DNA of 64,000 nt from Streptomyces roseoverticillatus (GTDB taxonomy: Bacteria > Actinomycetota > Actinomycetes > Streptomycetales > Streptomycetaceae). Shown in pieces: positions 7,080 through 16,080 of the stretch; within the stretch, counting starts at the first letter, position 1, and every line of letters begins with the position of its first letter. The stretch lies in contig NZ_JOFL01000011.1 of the NCBI RefSeq assembly GCF_000719265.1, forward strand, positions 1-64,000. The letters are read 5' to 3'. Below the pieces are notes generated by a model. It searched no databases and was not told where the DNA came from. It was given only the letters and a program-made list of their open reading frames with translations. The position numbers and the translations under genes were made by a program.

Positions 7080-10000
7080 GTGAGCAGCAGGCCATCCCGA
7101 GGCGCTGCTCGCCTCGCAGCCATACTCGACGCCCTCCCCGACGCCCTGTTGCTCGTCAACTGCAACGGCACGGTCGTCAACGCCAACCACATAGCTCTGG
7201 AGACCTTCGAGGTCCCCGGCACGGGCCTGGTCGGCCGCGGGCTGCTCTCCCTGCTGCCCGACTTCGACTCGCGCCGCATCCCCGGTTCGATCCGCCCTCC
7301 GGACGGCGACGCCCGCACCAAGCCCACGCGCATGATCGCCCGGCGCACGGACGGTTCGCAGTTCCCCGTCGAGGTGACGAGCGCGAATCTGGAGGACGGC
7401 CGCACCCCGTACGCCGACCACCAGCCCTACACCGGCGACGAGCTCCTCATGCTCGTCGTCCGCGACCTGACCGGCACGCTCGACACCGAGGCCGAACTCG
7501 CCCGGCAGCAGCGGCAGACCGAGATGATCCTGCGCGCCGCCGCGGAGGGCGTCGTCGGCGTCGACACCGCCGGCAAGATCGTTCTGCTCAACCCCTCCGC
7601 CGCGCAGATCCTCGGCTACCGCGCCAGCGACCTCGGCGGGAAGGAGCTGCACCCGCTGCTCCACCACTCCCGGCCGGACGGCACGCCGTTCCCGTACGAG
7701 GAGTCCCCGGTCTGCGACACGCTGCGCTCGGGGCGCAAGCACCGGGTGCGCGGGCAGGTGCTCTGGGCCAAGGACGGCCGGGCGGTCCCGGTCGACCTCA
7801 CGACCGCCCCCGTGCGCGACGGCGACCAGCTCGTCGGCGCGGTGATGACCTTCACCGACCGCCGCTCGTACGACGCGCTCGCCGCGCGCCACGCCCAGCT
7901 GCAGGCCGTCCTGAAGGAGTCGCTGCGCGGCCCCCTGGAGCAACTGCGCGCCGAGCTCGGCACCCTGGCCGCCGACCCGGCCGGCCAGCTGTGGCCCGAG
8001 GCCAACCAGATCCTGCACCACCTCTCCGCCGGCTACGCCCGGATGACCACCCTCGTCGACAACGTCCTTGCCTACCAGCAGCTGGACGCCGGCGACGCCA
8101 AGCTGGAGCGGGAGACGGCCGCGCTCGACGAGGTCGTGGCCGCGGGCGTCGACGGCGCGGTCGAGCTGATCGGGCCCGGGCGGGCGCAGTTCGCGGTGCA
8201 CGCGCCGGCGATCGAGGCCGAGGTCGACGCGGAGCGGTTCGCGCAGGCGCTGGCGCACCTGATCGCGGACGTCGCGGGCGTCGACGCCACGGGCAACGCC
8301 CCCGCGGGCGGCGCGCCGTCCGGCGACTCCACGATCGTCGTGGCGGCGGCGCAGCGCGGCGAGGTCGTACGGATCGAGGTGCGCGGGCCCTACGCGGGCG
8401 GCGACCCCGTCCACGGGCCGATCGTGCGCGGCATCGTGCGGGCGCACGGCGGGGTGCTGCAGACCCACGACGTGCCGGGCGCGGCGGGCGGCAGCGCGTA
8501 CGTCCTGGAGGTGCCCGTCTCCGCGAAGGGCGGGCCGGTGAGCCCCGCCGCCACGGAGCGGCGGTCCGCCACGGACACGATGAACGCCACGACCGTCATG
8601 CCGGTGCCGTCCCAGCGGGCGCGCGGCACGGCGGCGGCGCCTGAGACCCCCGAGGCTTCTGCCGGTGCGGCCGGTGCGGCCGCTTCTGCTGGTGAGGCCG
8701 CTCCGGCTGCCGCCGGCGGCGGGACGCAGGGCAGCGGGCGGCGGGCGCGCCGCGCGACGGACGGCGACACGCAGGGCGACGGCGCCGCGGTCGTCCAGCA
8801 GCCCGCGCAGCCCCCTCAGAACGACGACACGCCGCCCACGGGGCGGCGGCGCGCCAAGCCGCGCACGGACGAGGAGCCGGCGCCGTCCGACCCCGAGGGT
8901 GCTCCCGGGTCGCGCTCCAACCGCCACGGGCGGGGCGGCACGGATGGCGGCGGCGACGGTGACGCGAGCGGGCTCGTACCGCCGCAGGCACAGGGCGCGC
9001 CGGCCGGGCCCACGGGGCGGCGTGCGCGCCGCGAGCAGCCGCAGGAGGCGGAGGCGCCGCGGACGGCGTTCGCCCTGCCGCCCGCCGAGGCCGACCGCAC
9101 CCCGGAGTCCGCTGCCGCGGCCGCCCCGACGGGCCGCCGCGCCCGGCGGGCCCTTACGGAGTCCCCGGAGCGCCCGATCCCGGGCCAGGCCACGGGAGAA
9201 CCCGCCGCGCCGCGGACGGCGTTCGCGCTGCCGCCGGCGGAGGCGGACCGCCCGCAGGCGGGGGGCGCCCTGCCCGGCGCCCCCCGCAAGCCCGCGGACG
9301 ACGAGCCCCGCCCGGGCGCGGCGCCGTACCCGGGCCCCGGAGACCCGCACCCCGAACGGGGCGACGCGGGCCGGTTCACGGGCCCGGCCCAGAACGGGCG
9401 CGGCGGCACGGCGTCCTTCCTCGGCGCCGAAGCCGAACGGCCCGGCGCGGCGCCGGTCCCGGGCCGGGGCAGCCCTGCGCCCGCGGGCCCCGCGGCGCCT
9501 TTCCCCGGCCGGAGTGGCCCCGCGCCCGCGGGCGCGGAGAACGGCCGGCCCGGTCAGGGCGGCGCGTCGGCCTTCCCCGGCCAGGGCAACAGCGCCACTC
9601 CCGCGAGCGCGGCAGACAACCACCCGGGCCAGGGCGGCGGCACGTCGGCGTTCCTCGGGCAGGACGCCCCGGTGGCCGCCCGCGGAGCAGCACCCTTCCC
9701 GGGGCAGGGCAACGGCCCCGCACCCGTGAGCCCCGCGGCGCCCTTCCCGGGGCAGGGCGGCCCCGCGACCGCCGACGCAGAAAACGGCCGGCCCGGTCAG
9801 GGCGGCGGCACGTCCGCCTTCCTCGGGCAGGACGCCCCGGTGGCCCCCCGCGGAGCAGCACCCTTCCCCGGCCAGGCCAACGGCCCCGCACCCGTGAACC
9901 CCGCAGCGCCCTACCCCGGCCGGAGCGGCCCCACGCCCGCAGGCGCAGGAAACGGCCACCCCGAAAAGGGCGGCGGCACCTCCGCCTTCCCCGGACAGGG

Positions 10001-11624
10001 CAACAGCGCCACTCCCACGGGCGCGGCAAACAACCACCCCGGCCCGGGCGGCGGCACCTCCGCCTTCCTCGGGCAGGGCACCCCGGCCAACGCCGGCGGG
10101 GCAACGCCCTTCCCCGGACAGGGCAGCGGGCCCACGCCTGCGAGCGCAGGGAACGCCCACGGCCCCGCGGCCCCCGCAGACGCAGCGAGCGGCCACCCCG
10201 GACACGGCGGCGGCACCTCCTCCTTCCTCGGACAGGACAACCCGGCGACCGCCGGCGCAGCGGCGGCTCCCGTGCCGGTCCCCGGTCGGGGCGGCCCCGC
10301 GACCGCCGGTGCGCACCCGGGTCCCGACGGTCCCGCGCCCGCCGGCCCGAACGGCCCCGCGCCCGTACCCGCCGCCGCTCCGGACGGAGCTCCGGCGCCC
10401 CGCCCGGAGCCGGGCGCCGGAGCCGCAGGCAGCCCCGTCGACCAGCCCGCCGCAGGCGCCCCCGCTCCGACGGGCCGCCGCCGGGCCCGGCGCCCGCTCG
10501 CCGAGGAGCCGGGCGCGGCAGCCGCGGCTCAGGGCGGGTCGGACACCTCCGGGCGGCCGATCAGCGTCCGCGCGCTGGGCCAGGCCCCGCCGTTCGGCCA
10601 GGCGCCCGGCCAGGAGCCGGTGCCCGGCGGCGGTTCGGGCCGGCGCCGGCGGCTCGGCAACCCTGCCGAGGGCGACCGCGAGCGCACCCCGCAGCCGGAG
10701 CCTGAGCAGGCACCGCGCGCCGCCGGCGCGACCGCCCCGGCGGCGCCGCAGCGCCCGCCGCTGCTCGACGCCCAGGAGGGGCGGGCGTTCGCCATAGGAG
10801 CACCGGACGAGGGTTCGGAGGGGCCGGAGCCCCTCGACGGCCCCAACGGTGCGGTCGAGGTGATGAACGCGCCGCGCCGCCCGATGGACGACGAGCTGCC
10901 GCCCGAGCCGCTCGACAACCCGCGCCGGCTCCTCGTGTGGCCGGCCCCGGACCCGTCCACGGAGGCGGCGCTGACCGAGCGCGGCTACCGTCCCGTGCTC
11001 GTGCACTCGCGCGAGGAGGTCGACGCTCAGACCGCGGCCTACCCGGCGGCGCTGTTCGTGGACCCGCTGACCGGCCCGATCACCCGCACCGCGCTGCAGT
11101 CGCTGCGCGAGGCGGCCGTCGCGGCCGAGGTCCCCGTGCTGGTGACGGCCGGGCTGGGGCAGGCGACGCGGGACGCGGCCTACGGGGCGGACCCTGCCGT
11201 GCTGCTGAAGGCGCTGGCGCCGCGCGACAGCGAGATGCACCCGCCGCGCGTGCTGCTGATCGAGGAGCACGCGCCGATCGCGGAGGCGCTGACGGCGACG
11301 CTGGAGCGGCGCGGCATGCAGGTGGCCCGGGCGGCGACGGACGCGGAGGCGGTGTCGCTTGCGACGCAGCTGCCCCCGAACCTGGTCGTGATGGACCTGA
11401 TGCAGGTGCGGCGCCGCCGCGCGGGCATCGTCGACTGGCTCCGCGGCAACGGCCTGCTCAAGCGCACGCCGCTGGTCGTCTACACCTCGGCCGGGATCGT
11501 CGACCCGACGCAGTTCTCGCGGCTGGCCACGGGGGAGACGGTGCTGTTCCTGGCGGAGCGGTCGACCAGCGCGGAGGTGCAGGGCCGGATCGTGGACCTG
11601 CTGTCGAAGGTCGGAACGGACTGA
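7080..11624 (+). CDS. PAS-PAS pseudo-histidine-kinase with long repetitive linker and C-terminal receiver-like domains
   Basis: 1514 aa; GTG start nine bases after AGGGAGGA. Order: PAS domain (about 10-140), second PAS (about 145-265), a HisKA/HATPase-like region (about 275-485), a roughly 780-residue Pro/Gly/Ala linker, then two receiver-like folds (about 1280-1375 and 1380-1514). The HisKA motif is ESLRGPL, so the phospho-acceptor His is replaced, and the N and G1 boxes are degraded: a pseudokinase. The last receiver keeps Asp (VVMDLMQ) and YTSAG, but the Lys of the KP motif is lost (FLAER). The linker carries about seven (T/S)GR(R)RAR(R) basic motifs and several GGTSAFLGQ repeats. No membrane segment is apparent. 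Probably a cytoplasmic sensory scaffold; ligand and output unknown. Confidence 0.85.
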   Translation: MSSRPSRGAARLAAILDALPDALLLVNCNGTVVNANHIALETFEVPGTGLVGRGLLSLLPDFDSRRIPGSIRPPDGDARTKPTRMIARRTDGSQFPVEVTSANLEDGRTPYADHQPYTGDELLMLVVRDLTGTLDTEAELARQQRQTEMILRAAAEGVVGVDTAGKIVLLNPSAAQILGYRASDLGGKELHPLLHHSRPDGTPFPYEESPVCDTLRSGRKHRVRGQVLWAKDGRAVPVDLTTAPVRDGDQLVGAVMTFTDRRSYDALAARHAQLQAVLKESLRGPLEQLRAELGTLAADPAGQLWPEANQILHHLSAGYARMTTLVDNVLAYQQLDAGDAKLERETAALDEVVAAGVDGAVELIGPGRAQFAVHAPAIEAEVDAERFAQALAHLIADVAGVDATGNAPAGGAPSGDSTIVVAAAQRGEVVRIEVRGPYAGGDPVHGPIVRGIVRAHGGVLQTHDVPGAAGGSAYVLEVPVSAKGGPVSPAATERRSATDTMNATTVMPVPSQRARGTAAAPETPEASAGAAGAAASAGEAAPAAAGGGTQGSGRRARRATDGDTQGDGAAVVQQPAQPPQNDDTPPTGRRRAKPRTDEEPAPSDPEGAPGSRSNRHGRGGTDGGGDGDASGLVPPQAQGAPAGPTGRRARREQPQEAEAPRTAFALPPAEADRTPESAAAAAPTGRRARRALTESPERPIPGQATGEPAAPRTAFALPPAEADRPQAGGALPGAPRKPADDEPRPGAAPYPGPGDPHPERGDAGRFTGPAQNGRGGTASFLGAEAERPGAAPVPGRGSPAPAGPAAPFPGRSGPAPAGAENGRPGQGGASAFPGQGNSATPASAADNHPGQGGGTSAFLGQDAPVAARGAAPFPGQGNGPAPVSPAAPFPGQGGPATADAENGRPGQGGGTSAFLGQDAPVAPRGAAPFPGQANGPAPVNPAAPYPGRSGPTPAGAGNGHPEKGGGTSAFPGQGNSATPTGAANNHPGPGGGTSAFLGQGTPANAGGATPFPGQGSGPTPASAGNAHGPAAPADAASGHPGHGGGTSSFLGQDNPATAGAAAAPVPVPGRGGPATAGAHPGPDGPAPAGPNGPAPVPAAAPDGAPAPRPEPGAGAAGSPVDQPAAGAPAPTGRRRARRPLAEEPGAAAAAQGGSDTSGRPISVRALGQAPPFGQAPGQEPVPGGGSGRRRRLGNPAEGDRERTPQPEPEQAPRAAGATAPAAPQRPPLLDAQEGRAFAIGAPDEGSEGPEPLDGPNGAVEVMNAPRRPMDDELPPEPLDNPRRLLVWPAPDPSTEAALTERGYRPVLVHSREEVDAQTAAYPAALFVDPLTGPITRTALQSLREAAVAAEVPVLVTAGLGQATRDAAYGADPAVLLKALAPRDSEMHPPRVLLIEEHAPIAEALTATLERRGMQVARAATDAEAVSLATQLPPNLVVMDLMQVRRRRAGIVDWLRGNGLLKRTPLVVYTSAGIVDPTQFSRLATGETVLFLAERSTSAEVQGRIVDLLSKVGTD
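9400..10240 (+). repeat. degenerate in-frame repeat coding GGTSAFLGQ units
   Basis: Seven diverged copies encode (G)GGTSAFLGQ or ASAFPGQ, at about 9403, 9560, 9637, 9803, 9971, 10047 and 10207. They alternate with APFPGQ/NGPAPV segments and encode much of the linker of the PAS/receiver protein. Spacing is irregular, at roughly 75-170 bp. Confidence 0.8.
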
Positions 11625-11647
11625 TGTCGAAGGCTGGAACGGACTGA
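11602..11647 (+). repeat. 23-bp tandem duplication spanning the PAS-protein stop codon
   Basis: 11602-11624 and 11625-11647 match at 21 of 23 positions. Each unit ends ACGGACTGA, so the last codons and the TGA are duplicated (VGTD-stop, then AGTD-stop). Confidence 0.9.
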
Positions 11648-11799
11648 GCCGGCCGGCGGACCGGATCGGATCGGTCACCGGGGTGGACCGGTCAGCAGGG
11701 CGGCAGGGCGAATCGGCCGGCCAGTCCGCGGACCGGATCGGCCGCCGGACAGCCGCAGGACAGCCGCCGGACAGCCACCGCTCGCCGGCAGGCCCGCCG

Positions 11800-11900
11800 G
11801 GTCAGTCCGCGGCCCGGTCAGCGGGCCGGCCTGGTCAGTGGGTCGGCCCGGTCAGTGAGCCAGCCCGGTCAGCAAGTCAGCCCGGTCAGCCGGCCGCGCC
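11800..11900. repeat. 17-bp tandem repeats overlapping the TetR stop codon
   Basis: Four clear units of GGTCAGYRRGYCRGCCC (11816-11883) are followed by a diverged fifth (11884-11900) that contains the TetR stop. A shorter related unit lies at 11800-11815. On the minus strand every unit carries a TGA. The 140 bp to the left are also repetitive (GGACAGCCGC and GATCGGCCG motifs). No gene lies in 11648-11885. Confidence 0.85.
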
Positions 11901-12503
11901 CGGGCCGGATCCCCGCTCCCCCGCCGGCCGGGTGATCCGCCCCGCAGCCGTCCGCACGGACTCCCGCAGCCCGGCCAGGTCGTCCTCCGCCCCGCCGACG
12001 AGCAGCCTGCGGAACTGGGGGACGGCCGTGGCCCATCCGGCCAGCGCGCTGATCATGAAGAGCAGGTGCCGCGGAGGCAGCTCCCGGTCGACCCGCCCCT
12101 TCTCCTGGGCGGCGGCGAAGGCCTCCGCCTTGGCGTCGTAACGGGCGCGCCGCTCCGCCTCGTGCGGAATCTCCCCGTTCCCGTACTCCAGGCCCTCCCA
12201 CAGGAGCAGTCGCACCAGCTCGGGGTGGGCCCGGTGGTATTCCATGAGGCGGTCGACGTAGCAGTCGGGGTCGTCCGCGTCGACGGGCACGGCGGAGGCG
12301 AGCTCCAGCAGCGCCTGCTGGAGGACCTGGGAGAACAGCTCCGCCTTGTCGCCGAAGTACGCGTAGATGAGCTGCTTGTTCGCCTTCGCCTCGCGGGCGA
12401 TGCGGTCGACGCGCGCACCGGCGATGCCGTGGGCGGCGAACTCGGCGGTGGCCGCGGCGAAGATGCGCGCCTTGGTGGCCTCGGGATCCCTCACTGCTGC
12501 CAT
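11886..12503 (-). CDS. TetR/AcrR-family transcriptional regulator
   Basis: 205 aa. The N-terminal helix-turn-helix (about 10-57) reads KARIFAAATAEFAAHGIAGARVDRIAREAKANKQLIYAYFGDK in outline, a canonical TetR DNA-binding domain. A helical ligand-binding domain follows. It diverges from an MFS exporter, with two AACCA-N6-TGGTT sites between them, so it most likely represses both genes until an inducer binds. The ATG at 12503 follows TACGCT by six bases, suggesting a leaderless transcript. The stop codon lies inside a tandem repeat array. Confidence 0.92.
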   Translation of the reverse strand: MAAVRDPEATKARIFAAATAEFAAHGIAGARVDRIAREAKANKQLIYAYFGDKAELFSQVLQQALLELASAVPVDADDPDCYVDRLMEYHRAHPELVRLLLWEGLEYGNGEIPHEAERRARYDAKAEAFAAAQEKGRVDRELPPRHLLFMISALAGWATAVPQFRRLLVGGAEDDLAGLRESVRTAAGRITRPAGERGSGPGAAG

Positions 12504-12509
12504 GCACCC

Positions 12510-12578
12510 AGCGTAACCAACTATCTGGTTGACAGCACGTTCCGTTTCACGTGAAACTTATAACCAACCAGTTGGTTA
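12510..12578. promoter_or_regulatory. TetR/MFS divergent promoter with paired operators
   Basis: Two sites share AACCA-N6-TGGTT: 12515-12530 and 12562-12577. The second has perfect 8-bp arms, TAACCAAC CA GTTGGTTA (12561-12578). The first abuts the TetR -10 (TACGCT, minus strand, 12510-12515). A perfect -35, TTGACA (12529-12534, plus), with GAAACT at 12553-12558 (18-bp spacer), could drive the MFS gene, so both promoters are covered by the presumed TetR sites. Confidence 0.65.
12544..12557. other. parS site (ParB-binding palindrome)
   Basis: GTTTCACGTGAAAC is a perfect 14-bp palindrome identical to the streptomycete parS consensus bound by ParB. Known parS sites cluster around oriC. This one falls between the two TetR-type operators, within the proposed MFS promoter. 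Confidence 0.85.
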
Positions 12579-12658
12579 CAGACCACAGGCACAGGCATAG
12601 ACACAGCCACCGCCACACCGCTTCGCTGCTTGCACGGCTCCAGGGGGACCCACCACTC

Positions 12659-13921
12659 ATGCCGACAACCACGTCCGCATCCACAGCGCCCGCACCCGCA
12701 CCCGTAGACGCGCCCATAAGCGCACCCGCACCCGCACCGGCCCGCACCGGCAACGCGGTCCTCCTCGCCGTCATCTCCCTCTGCACGGCCGTCACCGCCG
12801 CGAACATCTACCTCGCGGCCCCGCTCCTCGGCCTCATCGCCCGCGACTTCGGCGTCGCCCCCTCCGCGGCCGGCTGGATCGCCTCCGTCGCCCAGCTCGG
12901 TTACGCCATCGGCCTGCTGATCTTCGCCCCGCTCGGCGACACCGCCGACCGGCGCCGGCTCGTGGCCGTGCTGTCGGCCCTGGCCGGCGCGGCCCTCGTC
13001 GCGGCGACGCTCGCGCCCGGCCTGCCCGCGCTGGCCGCGGCCGTCCTGGTGGCCTGCGCCGCGACGGTCGTCCCGCAGCTGCTCGTGCCGCTCGTCGCCG
13101 AGCGGGCGCCCGCCGAGCGGCGCGGCCGGCACGTGGCCGCGGTGGTGGCCGGGCTGTTCACCGGCATCGTCGCGGCCCGCGTCCTCGGCTCGCTCGCCGG
13201 TCAGGCGTACGGCTGGCGCGCCGTCTTCCTCGGCTCCGCCGCGCTGACCGTCGCCATCGGCCTGCTGACCGCCGTGGTCCTGCCGGCCGAGACCCGCCCC
13301 CGCCGCGCCTCCCGGCCGCTCAAGGCCATCGCCGCGCTGCCGGGCCTGCTGCGCGCGTCCGCCGACCTGCGGGCGGCGTGCCTGCGCCAGGGCGGTCTGT
13401 TCGGCGCCTGGAGCTCCCTCTGGACGACGCTCGCCCTGCTGCTCACCGCGGACGAACCGTTCCACCTGTCCACCGCGTCCGCCGGTCTCTTCGGCCTGTT
13501 CGGCCTCGTCTCGACCGCCGTCGCACCCGTGTCGGGCACGCTGATCGACCGCTTCGGCGCGCCCCGGGTCGTCACCACGGCGTACGCGCTCGCGGTCGTC
13601 TCGCTGCCGCTGTTCTGGCTGGGCGGGCACCAGCTGTGGGCGCTGTGCGCGGGTGCCGTGTTCATCCACGCCGGCCTGATGGCCGGTCAGGTCGCCAACC
13701 AGACCCGCGCGCTGGCCTCGACCGGCTCGCCCGCGGTGGCCAACACGGCCTACGTCGTCACGGCGTTCATCGGCGGCGCGAGCGCGTCCGCGATCGCGGG
13801 TCCCGCGTACGCACACTGGGGCTGGAACGGCGTGTGCGCCATTGCGGCCGCGGCGATCGCCATCGGCTGGGCGGGCGCGGCGCGGCGGTGGCTCGTAAGG
13901 GCCGCTGACCAGAACTGCTGA
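12659..13921 (+). CDS. MFS transporter (drug/arabinose-efflux type)
   Basis: 420 aa, about 12 membrane segments. ATG at 12659 behind CAGGGGG; the frame extends to 12551, but that part is His-rich and not conserved-looking. Motif-A-like GDTADRRRLV lies between TM2 and TM3, and the N-half contains NIYLAAPLLGLIARDFGV, as in AraJ/NepI/YgaY-type drug:H+ antiporters. A proline/alanine-rich N-terminal tail precedes TM1. Divergent from and presumably controlled by the TetR gene. Substrate not predictable. Confidence 0.9.
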   Translation: MPTTTSASTAPAPAPVDAPISAPAPAPARTGNAVLLAVISLCTAVTAANIYLAAPLLGLIARDFGVAPSAAGWIASVAQLGYAIGLLIFAPLGDTADRRRLVAVLSALAGAALVAATLAPGLPALAAAVLVACAATVVPQLLVPLVAERAPAERRGRHVAAVVAGLFTGIVAARVLGSLAGQAYGWRAVFLGSAALTVAIGLLTAVVLPAETRPRRASRPLKAIAALPGLLRASADLRAACLRQGGLFGAWSSLWTTLALLLTADEPFHLSTASAGLFGLFGLVSTAVAPVSGTLIDRFGAPRVVTTAYALAVVSLPLFWLGGHQLWALCAGAVFIHAGLMAGQVANQTRALASTGSPAVANTAYVVTAFIGGASASAIAGPAYAHWGWNGVCAIAAAAIAIGWAGAARRWLVRAADQNC

Positions 13922-13939
13922 CAACAACCGCTGTCTCAC

Positions 13940-13970
13940 GGGGCAGCCTCCGGATGCCGGAGGCCGCCCC
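13940..13970. terminator. bidirectional terminator between MFS and acyl-CoA synthetase genes
   Basis: GGGGC-A-GCCTCCGG-ATG-CCGGAGGC-C-GCCCC: a 13-bp stem with one mismatch between convergent genes, 6 nt from the synthetase stop. Confidence 0.85.
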
Positions 13971-13976
13971 GCTCCG

Positions 13977-15632
13977 CTACGCCAGGACGGTGACTTCCAG
14001 CTCCCCGTCCGCGTACTGCTTGCGCAGCACCTTCTTGTCGAACTTGCCCACCGACGTCTTCGGCACGGTCACGACCGACGCCCACCGCTCGGGCAGCTGC
14101 CAGCGGGCCACCCGCTCGCCGAGGAACGCCCGCAGGGCGGCGTAGTCCACGCTCTTGCCGTCCTTGAGGACGACCGTGGCGAGGGGGCGCTCGCCCCACT
14201 TCTCGTCGGGGACGGCCACGACGGCCGCCTCGGCGACGTCCGGGTGGGCCATCAGGTGGTTCTCCAGCTCGACGGAGGAGATCCACTCACCACCGGACTT
14301 GATCACGTCCTTGGCGCGGTCGGTGAGGGTGAGGAAGCCGTCGGCGGTGATCGTGCCGACGTCGCCCGTACGCAGCCAGCCGTCCGGGCTGAACTTGTCC
14401 TCGGGCCGGACCGGTTCGCCGGCCGCGCCGCCGTAGTACGCGCCCGCGATCCACGGCCCGCGCACCTCCAGCTCGCCGGCCGACTCGCCGTCCCAGGGCA
14501 GGAGCTCCCCGCCGGGACCGGCCAGCCGGGCCTCCACGGAGGAGGGCAGCCGGCCCTGGGTGACGCGGTAGGGCCACTCCTCCTCCTCGCTCAGACCCGC
14601 CGGCGGGTAGGCGACCGAGCCCAGCGGCGAGGTCTCCGTCATCCCCCAGGCCTGCACGATCCGCACGCCGTGGCGCTCGTGGAAGCCCCGCATCATCGCG
14701 GGCGGCGCGGCCGAGCCGCCGCTGATGACCGTGCGCAGCGAGGACAGGTCCCGCGGCCGGGCGTCGAGCTCGGCGAGCAGGCCCGCCCAGATGGTGGGGA
14801 CGCCGGCGGACACCGTGGGCCGCTCGGAGGCGATCATGTCGGCGAGCGGCGCGGGCTGCAGGAAGCGGTCGGGCATCAGCAGGGACGTTCCGGCCATGAA
14901 GGCGGCGTGCGGCAGGCCCCAGGCGTTCACGTGGAACATCGGCACCACAGGAAGGCAGGTGTCGGCGGGCGTCAGGCCGAACGCCGAGGCCGCGTTGACC
15001 TCCATCGCGTGGAGGTAGACCGAACGGTGGCTGTAGAGCACGCCCTTGGGCTCACCGGTGGTGCCGGAGGTGTAGCAGAGGGCGGCGGCCTGCCGCTCGT
15101 CGAGCTGCGGCCAGTCGAAGCCGGAGACGGGGCGGCCCGCGAGCAGCTCCTCGTACTCGTGCACGCGGGGCCGGCAGCCCTCCAGCACCGAGCGGTCGCC
15201 GGGGCCCGAGACGATCACGTGCTCGACGGAGGCGAGGTGCGGCAGGAGCGGCGCGAGCAGCGGCAGCAGCGAGCCGTTGACGAGGACCACGCGGTCCGCG
15301 GCGTGGTTGACGATGAAGACGAGCTGCTCGACGGGCAGCCGCAGGTTCAGCGTGTGCAGGACGGCGCCCATGGAGGGGATCGCGAGATACGCCTCCAGGT
15401 GGTCGCTGTTGTTCCACATGAGGGTCGCGACGCGCTGGTCGCCGGTCACCCCGAGCTCGTCGCGCAGCGCGTGGGCCAGCTGGACGGACCGCTCCGCGAC
15501 CTCCCGGAAGCTGCGCCGCAGTGGCTCGCCGTCCCCGGTCCAGGTGGTCACCGTGGCGCCGCCGTGCACGAGAGCGCCATGGGCGAGGATGCGCGTGACT
15601 GTGAGCGGTACGTCCTGCATCGTGCTCTGCAC
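13977..15632 (-). CDS. long-chain fatty acid-CoA ligase (AMP-forming)
   Basis: 551 aa, ANL superfamily. P-loop YTSGTTGEPKGV, A5-type GMTETSPLG, hinge GWLRTGDVG, and the C-terminal catalytic Lys of GKFDKK. Predicted reaction: fatty acid + ATP + CoA to acyl-CoA + AMP + PPi, in the cytoplasm. I chose GTG at 15632 because GGGAGG lies seven bases upstream; the ATG at 15620 is too far from it. Closest in style to FadD/medium-chain ligases that end in a short tail. Monocistronic, ending at a shared terminator. Confidence 0.93.
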   Translation of the reverse strand: MQSTMQDVPLTVTRILAHGALVHGGATVTTWTGDGEPLRRSFREVAERSVQLAHALRDELGVTGDQRVATLMWNNSDHLEAYLAIPSMGAVLHTLNLRLPVEQLVFIVNHAADRVVLVNGSLLPLLAPLLPHLASVEHVIVSGPGDRSVLEGCRPRVHEYEELLAGRPVSGFDWPQLDERQAAALCYTSGTTGEPKGVLYSHRSVYLHAMEVNAASAFGLTPADTCLPVVPMFHVNAWGLPHAAFMAGTSLLMPDRFLQPAPLADMIASERPTVSAGVPTIWAGLLAELDARPRDLSSLRTVISGGSAAPPAMMRGFHERHGVRIVQAWGMTETSPLGSVAYPPAGLSEEEEWPYRVTQGRLPSSVEARLAGPGGELLPWDGESAGELEVRGPWIAGAYYGGAAGEPVRPEDKFSPDGWLRTGDVGTITADGFLTLTDRAKDVIKSGGEWISSVELENHLMAHPDVAEAAVVAVPDEKWGERPLATVVLKDGKSVDYAALRAFLGERVARWQLPERWASVVTVPKTSVGKFDKKVLRKQYADGELEVTVLA

Positions 15633-16080
15633 CGGGGTCCTCCCGAAGACCTGGTACGGCGGGTGTCGTCCGCTGATTGTGCTGGGGTATCTCGCGGTAA
15701 GTCACTACCCCGGGCATGCCGGGACAGCATGATCGGGACAACATCGGGACGACGCGAAGCGGGCCGGGGCACGGATCCCCCGAGCCCCGGAGGTTGCAGA
15801 AATCCCTGCGGGGCAGTGAATCGTATTTTCTCCGGCGTCAACCACGGAGAAGTTCGGGCGTCAACACGAACGAGTGAATTCCTCGATGACCCGAAGAGTG
15901 GAAAACCTATCGTCACGGGCCCGGAAAACGGCCCGTGAGCCCCTGCGGAAACCCCGTCAACGACACCTGGGGCTTCCTCGGTACGACGGGGGACCATCGT
16001 TGCATCGGCCATAGCCTGAACGCCCCGCGGCCTCTTCAAAAACTCGCGGGGAATCCGTATCCCAGACTCAGGAGATTGAC
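15633..16080. other. 448-bp intergenic region with an orphan hairpin and possible short ORF
   Basis: Locally A/T-richer. A GTG-initiated 40-codon ORF (15816-15938) ends inside the hairpin TCACGGGCC-N8-GGCCCGTGA (15913-15938), which looks like a terminator on the plus strand, although no upstream plus-strand gene exists. TAGCCT (16012-16017) is a likely -10 for the 99-aa gene. A 7-bp stem (16023-16029 with 16045-16051) would form in its leader. The synthetase promoter must also lie here. Confidence 0.4.

Noticed and set aside
9400..10240. CRISPR-like or iteron array within the PAS gene
   Set aside because: The repeats are in frame, diverged at third positions and encode a protein linker; spacing is irregular.
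6873..11678. 1601-codon open frame on the minus strand opposite the PAS protein
   Set aside because: A by-product of extreme G+C codon bias. It lacks domains, and the plus strand carries clear PAS and receiver motifs with a good RBS.
15548..16039. 163-codon minus-strand ORF upstream of the acyl-CoA synthetase
   Set aside because: Covers the synthetase start in another frame and lacks normal third-position G/C bias in its unique part.
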